Below are positions 51,157-56,747 of a stretch of 56,747 bases of DNA, piece after piece (the first letter of the stretch is position 1; every line of letters begins with the position of its first letter). The notes beneath the pieces were generated by a model. That model made no database searches. It saw only the letters and a list, made by a program, of their open reading frames with translations, and was not told the DNA's origin. The stretch is from an uncultured Pelagibacteraceae bacterium (lineage in GTDB: Bacteria > Pseudomonadota > Alphaproteobacteria > Pelagibacterales > Pelagibacteraceae), in the NCBI GenBank assembly GCA_902558205.1, contig CACECY010000003.1, positions 1-56,747 on the forward strand. The letters are read 5' to 3'. The translations under genes were made by a program, and so were the position numbers.

Positions 51157-51214
51157 AAAAAAAAAGATAGTCCTTAAAAACCGGGAGCTAAAGATGGCTA
51201 AGAAGGACTATCTT
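51157..51214 (-). promoter_or_regulatory. terminator-like hairpin adjoining the lysE start codon
   Basis: On the minus strand AAGATAGTCCTT (51214-51203) pairs perfectly with AAGGACTATCTT (51175-51164). The arm runs into nine T, ending at 51157, and the lysE ATG begins 3 nt later. The 27 nt loop includes AGCC and AGCT segments able to make a small inner stem (shown on the plus strand as AGCT and GGCT). As a leader of lysE it would act as an attenuator; as the end of another minus-strand transcript it would be an ordinary terminator. I could not match it to a known riboswitch. Confidence 0.6.
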
Positions 51215-51275
51215 TATCAATATAGCATATCCCAAAAAAAATGCATTATCGATTTTTTTCAAATATAAAGGATTT

Positions 51276-51569
51276 ATGAAAAAAAAAGGTCACAGACCTC
51301 TCACCCGGGTTAAAAATCCAGAGCCAAAAATTGAGGATCCAGATTGGGTCATCTGGGCAGCTTGGGCTGACAGGATAACTTTTGAAGAAATCAAAAAAAA
51401 GACTGGTAGGTCAGAATCTGAGGTTATCAAAATTATGAGAAGATCTCTTAAACCGTCTTCATTTAGATTATGGAGAAAGAGAGTTCATGAAAAAAGTATT
51501 AAACATAGAAAAAAATTCGAACATTCTAGAAAACAAATGTCTAGTAAAATAAAAAAAAGTGATTATTAA
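51276..51569 (+). CDS. DUF2805/TIGR03643 protein
   Basis: The 97-residue product matches this small family: DPDWVIWAAWADRITFEEIKKK near residues 18-40, TGRSESEVIKIMRRSLKPSSF, then RLWRKRVHEKSIKHRKKFEHS. Helix-turn-helix-like content (SESEVIKIMR) and a strongly basic tail suggest nucleic acid contact, but the family has no assigned role. The ATG at 51276 has AAAGGA about 6 nt upstream. It is divergent from lysE and the hairpin lies between the two. The glutaredoxin gene follows after 6 nt. Confidence 0.85.
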   Translation: MKKKGHRPLTRVKNPEPKIEDPDWVIWAAWADRITFEEIKKKTGRSESEVIKIMRRSLKPSSFRLWRKRVHEKSIKHRKKFEHSRKQMSSKIKKSDY

Positions 51570-51575
51570 TGAATT

Positions 51576-51830
51576 ATGAAAAAAATTACAATCTACACAG
51601 GTCCATTATGTAACTACTGTGATGCTGCGAAAAGATTATTAACTAGAAATAATGCTTCTTACAATGAAATTAATATTGCAGCAGTTGATGGTGCAATGGA
51701 TGAAATGATCAAAAAAGCTAATGGGAAAAGAACTATACCACAAATATTTTTTGACGATCAACATATCGGTGGTTATGACGAAGTAAGATCATTAGAAAAA
51801 GAAAATAAATTACAAGATTTATTAAAATAA
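51576..51830 (+). CDS. grxC: glutaredoxin 3-type
   Basis: The 84-residue product is a dithiol glutaredoxin with ITIYTGPLCNYCDAAK placing Cys12 and Cys15 in the CxxC active site, then KRTIPQIFFDDQHIGGYDEV, which holds the cis-proline and the glutathione-binding GG. It reduces protein disulfides using glutathione made by GshAB in the same window. The active-site sequence CNYC differs from the usual CPYC by loss of the proline. It follows the DUF2805 gene by 6 nt and converges on msrB with 2 nt between stops. Confidence 0.94.
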   Translation: MKKITIYTGPLCNYCDAAKRLLTRNNASYNEINIAAVDGAMDEMIKKANGKRTIPQIFFDDQHIGGYDEVRSLEKENKLQDLLK

Positions 51831-51832
51831 AT

Positions 51833-52201
51833 TTATTTAGGTTTAAAAGTTAAACAAACTCCATTATTACAATATCTTTTTCCTGTCGGTAGTGGTCCAT
51901 CATCAAATATATGACCATGATGTGCATCACAATTCTTACAATGATATTCTGTTCGTGCATAACCTAATAAATGATCAGTTTTAGTATCAAAAACATTAGG
52001 TAGTGATTGAAAAAAAGATGGCCAGCCTGATCCACTTTCATATTTTGTTTGAGAATCAAATAATTTTGTTCCACAGTTAGCGCAATGATAACTTCCTTCA
52101 CGTTTTTCATTATTTAATTCACTTGTACCTGGTGGCTCAGTCCCATCTTCAAACATTACTAATTTTTGTTCAGCTGAAAGGTTTGGATTTTTTTTACTCA
52201 T
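51833..52201 (-). CDS. msrB: peptide-methionine (R)-S-oxide reductase
   Basis: MsrB reduces the R form of methionine sulfoxide in proteins. The 122-residue product has the zinc cysteines Cys40/Cys43 (CANC) and Cys88/Cys91 (CKNC), the core GSGWPSFFQS, and the catalytic Cys111 in KRYCNNGVCLTF. The usual RYCINS is changed to RYCNNG, and an extra Cys116 lies five residues on, which may act in disulfide recycling. It is the last gene of the five-gene minus run starting at 56183 and begins 3 nt after the deacetylase-family gene. Confidence 0.94.
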   Translation of the reverse strand: MSKKNPNLSAEQKLVMFEDGTEPPGTSELNNEKREGSYHCANCGTKLFDSQTKYESGSGWPSFFQSLPNVFDTKTDHLLGYARTEYHCKNCDAHHGHIFDDGPLPTGKRYCNNGVCLTFKPK

Positions 52202-52204
52202 TAC

Positions 52205-53098
52205 TCAAAGTAATTTAGCACATGATTGATGCAAAATAGAGTGTAATTCGATAAGTTTTTCAAAATCTTTATTATAACCACCACCTAAAACACCACAAAT
52301 AGGAATACCTTTAGAAAAAAAATTTTCTGTAACAATTTCATCTCTTTTTCTAATTCCTTCATCAGAAATTTTTAACTTACCTAAACGATCATTAAAGTGA
52401 ATATCAACGCCTGCAATGTAAAAAACATAGTCAAAATTCTCTTGATTTAACTGATTTATATTAAACTTAAGTATTTTAATATATTGAGCATCTTCAGTAT
52501 TATCTTCAAGCTCAACATCAAGATCACTTATAGATTTTTTTGCTGGATAATTTGATTTTGAATGCATACTAAAAGTAAATACATTTCTATTATCTTTAAA
52601 TATATCTGCATTACCATTTCCCTGATGAACGTCTAAATCTACAATCAAAATTTTTCCTGCTAGACCTCTCTCAAGTAGATATTGTGCAGCTACGGCTACA
52701 TCATTAAATACACAGTAACCAGCACCTCCTTCAAAATTTGCATGATGGCTTCCACCAGCTGTATTACAAGCTAAACCAGAATTAATTGCAAGTTTTGATG
52801 CTAAAACTGTTCCACCTGTTGCTACTAAAGATCTTTGAACAACACTATCAACTAATGGAAATCCAATTTTTTTTATAGTGTTTTCATCTAAAGTTTTATC
52901 TTTAATATCTTTTATATACTTTTCGGAATGAGCCCTTTTTAATGTTTCCTCAGAACAGGGATATGGATTATGAAATTTCTTAACTATCTTTTTTTCTATT
53001 AAATAATTTGCAAGTTCTCCAAATTTATTAATTGGAAATTTATGATCATTACCAATTTTAGCGAAATAATCCTTATGATTTACGACAGCTAAATCCAT
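52205..53098 (-). CDS. histone deacetylase-family (AcuC/APAH-like) hydrolase
   Basis: The 297-residue product has the zinc hydrolase core: GGSHHANFEGGAGYCVFNDVAVAA with the double His near residue 117, LIVDLDVHQGNGNADIF with Asp and His zinc ligands near 150-165, and VDIHFNDRLGKLKIS with the third Asp near 226. The GGGYN segment near the end places the catalytic Tyr. Bacterial members deacetylate acetyl-CoA synthetase, polyamines or other amides. It lies between a D-2-hydroxyacid dehydrogenase and MsrB in one operon. The true substrate is unknown; the genomic setting points to a small-molecule amide rather than a histone. Confidence 0.88.
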   Translation of the reverse strand: MDLAVVNHKDYFAKIGNDHKFPINKFGELANYLIEKKIVKKFHNPYPCSEETLKRAHSEKYIKDIKDKTLDENTIKKIGFPLVDSVVQRSLVATGGTVLASKLAINSGLACNTAGGSHHANFEGGAGYCVFNDVAVAAQYLLERGLAGKILIVDLDVHQGNGNADIFKDNRNVFTFSMHSKSNYPAKKSISDLDVELEDNTEDAQYIKILKFNINQLNQENFDYVFYIAGVDIHFNDRLGKLKISDEGIRKRDEIVTENFFSKGIPICGVLGGGYNKDFEKLIELHSILHQSCAKLL

Positions 53099-53100
53099 TT

Positions 53101-54051
53101 TTATTTAATTACACGTATAGGCTTACCATTTACGCAAGCTTCCAATGCTTCAATCATTTGAGAATAAAAAATACTATAATTTTCTGCTGTCACGTAACCA
53201 ATATGAGGAGTGAGTAAAGCATTGGGCAAAAATCTTAATTTGTTATTTTCTGGTAAAGGCTCTTTTTCAAAAACATCGAGACCTGCTCCAGCTATTTCAT
53301 TTGTGGAAAGCGCGATTATCAAATCATCTTCGTTAACAATTGGTCCTCTGGAAGTATTGATCAAAAAAGCTGTTTTTTTCATTTTGTCTAATTCTTTTAA
53401 AGTTATACAGTCTTTATACCTATCGCCTCCCTGAACATGTATAGATAGAAAATCTGAATTTGAAATTAAATCATCTTTGCTGCATGGCAAAACATCTAGT
53501 TCCTTACATTTAGTTAAATCTAAATTTTCACTCCATGCCATTACCTGCATTCCAAATGCTTTTCCTATCTTCGCAACTTGTGAACCAACTCTACCAAGAC
53601 CGATTAATCCTAGGATTTTGCCTTTAAGTTCTACACCAATCGATGTTTGCCAATAACCTTGATACATATTATCAATTTCTTCTTTTAAATTTCTTGCCAG
53701 TCCCAAAATTAAAGCCCAAGTAAGTTCTGGGGTTGGATGACTATTAATTTCCGTTCCACAAACTATAATTTTTCTTTTTTTAGCAGCATCTAAATCAATA
53801 GATTTATTTCTTAATCCGCTAGTAATTATAAATTTCAATTTAGTAAGATTATCAATAATATTTTTTGTCATTGGTGTTCTTTCTCTCATTATAAGTAAAG
53901 CTTCGAAATCAGACAATTGTTCTAAAACTTCTGCTTCATCAGCAAAAGGTTCACTAAAAATTTTAATTTCATATTTCCCTGAAAGTTTTTCAATATCAAC
54001 GAATTGTTGAGAAACATTCTGATAATCGTCTAAAATTGCGACCCTAAGCAT
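53101..54051 (-). CDS. D-2-hydroxyacid dehydrogenase
   Basis: The 316-residue product has the NAD-binding segment GKILGLIGLGRVGSQVAKIG near residues 144-163, the substrate Arg in FLINTSRGPIVNEDDLI near 229-245, a Glu in DVFEKEPLP near 259-267, and the catalytic His in LLTPHIGYVT near 282-291. This is the full set of D-isomer-specific 2-hydroxyacid dehydrogenases, related to SerA and glyoxylate or hydroxypyruvate reductases. The regulatory ACT domain of SerA is absent. It overlaps the EamA gene by 8 nt. The oxidised amino acid product of the DadA-like enzyme would be a 2-oxoacid, which this enzyme could reduce. Confidence 0.9.
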   Translation of the reverse strand: MLRVAILDDYQNVSQQFVDIEKLSGKYEIKIFSEPFADEAEVLEQLSDFEALLIMRERTPMTKNIIDNLTKLKFIITSGLRNKSIDLDAAKKRKIIVCGTEINSHPTPELTWALILGLARNLKEEIDNMYQGYWQTSIGVELKGKILGLIGLGRVGSQVAKIGKAFGMQVMAWSENLDLTKCKELDVLPCSKDDLISNSDFLSIHVQGGDRYKDCITLKELDKMKKTAFLINTSRGPIVNEDDLIIALSTNEIAGAGLDVFEKEPLPENNKLRFLPNALLTPHIGYVTAENYSIFYSQMIEALEACVNGKPIRVIK

Positions 54052-54937
54052 TTTTAATTTCCTTATTTGATAGAAGTAAACCTAATATAATTAAAATTGC
54101 TCCAATCAAGTGAAAAAATTGAAATTGTTCATTATAAAAATATATAGCCATTATTGTGCTAAATAATGGTATTAGAGACAAAAATATACCGGCTCTATTT
54201 GCCCCAATGATAGAAACTGCTCCAGCCCAACAATAATAAGATCCAATGCTTGGAAATATTGCAACATAGACTAAAATATAAAAAAGATTACTACTTATCT
54301 CAATAGTTTTGCCCTCTGATATATCTAAAATAAATAGTGGTAAAAGAAAAACTAATCCAAATGTACAAATTATCTGAACAAGAGCAAGTAAAGGTAATTC
54401 GAAAGTTCTTTTTCTTAGGTAAGCAGAATATATTCCCCAAGAAATTATTGCTCCAATCATGAATAAATCTCCCTTATTAAAATTTAATGAAAGCAAAATA
54501 TTAAGATCAAGTCTAGTAATGATAGCTAAAATTCCTAATACTGAAATTAGTAAGCCAGATATTTGATAAATATTTGTTTTTTCAATTTTTAAAAGAAAAC
54601 AAACTAAAATTATTGTTACAGGTATCGCAGTGTTAAAAAGTGATGCATTAATCACCTGGGTATAGTTTAAAGCATTGTAGGTAAATGAAGTGAATATACA
54701 CACACTTGTAGAACCTAGAATAAAAAATAATGATAAATTTTTTTTAATATGATTAGTTATTTTAAATATGTCTTTAAATGTGAAAGGAAGTAATATTATC
54801 CATACAAGGCACCATCTTAAAAATGCAAGTGAGTTTGGGGGTATATTTTCTAAATAAGCGAACTTTGCTAATGTGAAGTTTCCAGCCCAAAATAATGTTG
54901 CACATACAAGCATTAAATATGCTTTAGTATTTTGCAT
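54044..54937 (-). CDS. EamA-family (DMT) permease
   Basis: The 297-residue product has ten helices with LVCATLFWAGNFTLAKFAYLEN at residues 9-30 (the classical EamA WGsN-like start), FLRWCLVWIILLPF, and GAISWGIYSAYLRKR opening the second repeat. The second-repeat end reads SIIGANRAGIFLSLIPLFSTIMA. It starts 4 nt after the DadA-like gene and overlaps the D-2-hydroxyacid dehydrogenase by 8 nt. The flanking catabolic enzymes suggest movement of an amino or hydroxy acid, but the substrate is not encoded in obvious residues. Confidence 0.88.
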   Translation of the reverse strand: MQNTKAYLMLVCATLFWAGNFTLAKFAYLENIPPNSLAFLRWCLVWIILLPFTFKDIFKITNHIKKNLSLFFILGSTSVCIFTSFTYNALNYTQVINASLFNTAIPVTIILVCFLLKIEKTNIYQISGLLISVLGILAIITRLDLNILLSLNFNKGDLFMIGAIISWGIYSAYLRKRTFELPLLALVQIICTFGLVFLLPLFILDISEGKTIEISSNLFYILVYVAIFPSIGSYYCWAGAVSIIGANRAGIFLSLIPLFSTIMAIYFYNEQFQFFHLIGAILIILGLLLSNKEIKNA

Positions 54938-54941
54938 TTAA

Positions 54942-56183
54942 TTAATTAAATCTAGTTGAGCTATAAGGATCTAAATTTAAATTTGTATTTTCTTTAGCAA
55001 TCATTCCTGACACAATCTTTCCAGATATTGGGCCTAAAGTCCATCCTAAATGATGATGACCAAAGCAATAAAATACATTTTTATGATTTTTAGATGGTCC
55101 CATGACTGGAAGAAAATCTGGAAGTGTTGGTCGAAAGCCTAACCATTCATCTTCGTGTTCCGGAAGATCTCCCAGCATATACTTAGCATTATCAATTAAA
55201 TTTTTTATTCTTGATTTTGATAAAGGATTTTCCAAACCACCAAATTCTACTGTCCCCACAACTCTCAATCCTTGTTCCATTGGAGTTATTCCAAAACCTC
55301 TATTTGAAAAAATAACTGGTCTATTCAATAAATGATCACAATTTTTAAAATGAACATGATAACCTCTCTCAGTATCAAGTGGTATTCTTTCACCTAAATT
55401 ATCAGTCAATTTTTTTGAAAAAGCTCCACAGGCAATTATAACTTTGTCAAAATTATATCTTTTATCATCTGCTACAAAAATTGGTTTTTCATTATCAAAT
55501 TGAATATCGTTAATATCTTTCTTTTCAAATTTTCCACCTTTTTTCAAAAATAATTCAAAAAATTTTAATAAAATTTTTTTTGGATTTCTTGCATGTCTAG
55601 CATATGGATAATAAACACCAGCATGATAAAAGGGTTTTATATAAGGTTCTAAATCATGAATTTCAGATTTGTTCACCAGCTGTTGTTTTACTCCTAATTC
55701 ATTTCTTACATTAATTTCTAATTCACGGCTTTTGAGATCTTTGTTATTCCATATATAAAGAATACCTTTGTTTTCAACTAAACCATCTAAATCTATTTCA
55801 TCAAACAATTCATCATAAGCTGGTAAGGCTAAATCTAAAATTTGATGCATATTTTTTGCGGTGTGCATCATTTTTTTTTGAGAAGTGTTGAAAATAAATT
55901 TAAGAAACCATGGGATCATTTTTGGAACATAGTTCCATTTTAAAGCCAATGGTCCAGTAGAGCTAAGTAACATTGCAGGTACGTCTGCTAAAATATCTGT
56001 TCTGTTTAATGATAAAGAGGCATAGGGTGAAAAATGACCAGCGTTTCCATAAGAAGCAGCAGGACTTCCGGGCTCCTCTCTATCAAAAATAGTAACCTCG
56101 TAACCCTTCTTTTGAAGAAATAAGGCATTTGAAACTCCCTGAATACCAGCACCTACTATACCAATTCTTGATTTTTTACTCAT
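54942..56183 (-). CDS. D-amino acid dehydrogenase-like FAD oxidoreductase
   Basis: The 413-residue product opens with RIGIVGAGIQGVSNALFLQKKGYEV, an FAD site, then DREEPGSPAASYGNAGHFSPYASL, the DadA-specific region. It ends with YCFGHHHLGWTLGPISGKIVSGMI, where the HLGWT segment contacts the flavin. D-amino acid dehydrogenases of the DadA type oxidise D-alanine and other D-amino acids and pass electrons to the respiratory chain. The second helix region is longer than usual and lysine-rich. It is the first gene of the run EamA, 2-hydroxyacid dehydrogenase, deacetylase, MsrB. L-hydroxyproline or N-methyl amino acids are alternatives. Confidence 0.88.
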   Translation of the reverse strand: MSKKSRIGIVGAGIQGVSNALFLQKKGYEVTIFDREEPGSPAASYGNAGHFSPYASLSLNRTDILADVPAMLLSSTGPLALKWNYVPKMIPWFLKFIFNTSQKKMMHTAKNMHQILDLALPAYDELFDEIDLDGLVENKGILYIWNNKDLKSRELEINVRNELGVKQQLVNKSEIHDLEPYIKPFYHAGVYYPYARHARNPKKILLKFFELFLKKGGKFEKKDINDIQFDNEKPIFVADDKRYNFDKVIIACGAFSKKLTDNLGERIPLDTERGYHVHFKNCDHLLNRPVIFSNRGFGITPMEQGLRVVGTVEFGGLENPLSKSRIKNLIDNAKYMLGDLPEHEDEWLGFRPTLPDFLPVMGPSKNHKNVFYCFGHHHLGWTLGPISGKIVSGMIAKENTNLNLDPYSSTRFN

Positions 56184-56233
56184 AAAAAAAGTTATAATGA
56201 CTTTTTATTTAATTTTTAAGCGACAAATTATAC

Positions 56234-56747
56234 TTAAGCTATTGATTGCTTACTATGAATTTTAGCACTCATCACAATTCCAAATCCTATCATAGTTGCT
56301 AACATTGATGAACCTCCATAAGACATTATTGGTAAAGGTGAGCCTACAATTGGCAATAAACCTAAGACCATACTCATATTGATAACAATGTAGATAAATA
56401 AAGATGCTCCAAAACTATAGCAAAACAATTTTGCAAAATAACTTCTTGAGATTGCTCCTATTTTAATAACTCTATAAATAATGAGAGCATACAACAACAA
56501 AAGTAAAACTGATCCTATAAATCCAAATTCCTCTGAAAAAAGAGTGAAAATAAAATCTGTATGTTTTTCAGGTAAAAATTCTAAATAACTTTGTGTTCCT
56601 TGTAAAAAACCTTTTCCAAATAATCCGCCTGAACCCACTGCAATTTTTGATTGAATAATTTGGTAACCTGCACCTAGTGGATCTCTGTCAGGGTTTAAAA
56701 AAGTTAATACTCTTAATTTTTGATATGGTTGTAAGAAAGATATGATG
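56234..56747 (-). CDS. mrdB: rod shape-determining protein RodA, C-terminal part (continues beyond window)
   Basis: RodA is the SEDS-family glycosyltransferase that polymerises peptidoglycan for side-wall growth. The frame stays open to the window end at 56747, with LQPYQKLRVLTFLNPDRDPLG and AGYQIIQSKIAVGSGG before GLFGKGFLQGTQSYLEFLPEKHTDF and then FGFIGS. The C-terminus has three or four helices and MVLGLLPIVGSPLPIMSYGGSSM, the SEDS signature. An internal ATG at 56638 is not the start. About two thirds of the protein is outside the window. The gene lies upstream of the DadA-like run and is separated from it by 50 nt. Confidence 0.93.
   Translation of the reverse strand, partial: IISFLQPYQKLRVLTFLNPDRDPLGAGYQIIQSKIAVGSGGLFGKGFLQGTQSYLEFLPEKHTDFIFTLFSEEFGFIGSVLLLLLYALIIYRVIKIGAISRSYFAKLFCYSFGASLFIYIVINMSMVLGLLPIVGSPLPIMSYGGSSMLATMIGFGIVMSAKIHSKQSIA

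Noticed and set aside
1-56747. CRISPR arrays, insertion sequences, tRNA or rRNA genes
   Set aside because: No repeated spacer pattern, terminal inverted repeats with transposase, or cloverleaf-like stretch was found in the gaps.

Overview
This AT-rich, extremely compact window looks like a chromosome segment of a SAR11 (Pelagibacterales) alphaproteobacterium. That placement is inferred from base composition, gene spacing (many 1-11 nt overlaps, no non-coding stretch much over 200 nt) and gene content: a tandem glycine riboswitch on gcvT, several Liv-type amino acid importers, many EamA exporters, an NAD-linked formate dehydrogenase and a two-gene glutathione pathway. I found no rRNA, tRNA, CRISPR array, insertion sequence, prophage or plasmid function.

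Layout. 1-4771: the end of a CvpA-like gene, purF, gshA, gshB and an EamA permease. 4817-7948: an MFS permease, cmk, a sulfotransferase and a 75-residue protein of unknown role. 7952-11209 (minus): an EamA permease, a creatinase and an arginine:glycine-type amidinotransferase packed as one guanidino-compound cassette. 11262-20761: molybdenum cofactor genes mobA-moeA facing a formate dehydrogenase operon (NifU-like protein, HPP membrane protein, fdhD, fused FdsG-FdsB, FdsA, SelO). 20765-22336 (minus): a DAO-family oxidase and TspO. 22360-31412: an SDR gene, then on the minus strand gcvTHP with its riboswitch and promoter, followed without a visible break by a lipid-modification set (flavoprotein, DUF1365, Cfa-like methyltransferase, DUF3833 lipoprotein). 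31410-36752: an EamA permease, 5-oxoprolinase genes pxpC (frameshifted), pxpB and pxpA, a TPR protein, a TerC-like protein and another EamA permease.

36827-50449 holds two branched-chain-type ABC importers. In the first, the binding-protein gene faces its permease and ATPase genes, which follow a proC-like gene. The second is a minus-strand run of binding protein, LivHMGF, AzlC, AzlD and a CsiD/GlaH glutarate hydroxylase, with a strong hairpin terminator inside the run after the binding-protein gene and another at its end. A small outer-membrane-like protein sits between the two systems. 50540-56747: a LysE exporter with a terminator-like hairpin touching its start codon, a DUF2805 protein, glutaredoxin, then a minus-strand run (DadA-like oxidase, EamA, D-2-hydroxyacid dehydrogenase, deacetylase-family protein, MsrB) and the end of rodA.

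Taken together, the region is about scavenging and oxidising small nitrogen and one-carbon compounds: amino acid import, creatine or guanidinoacetate breakdown, glycine cleavage and formate oxidation, with glutathione, glutaredoxin and MsrB for redox balance. The strongest leads for something new are the three-gene guanidino cassette, possible read-through from the glycine riboswitch into lipid-modification genes, the importer-exporter-GlaH operon, a 22-codon membrane ORF beside livM, and the hairpin at the lysE start.
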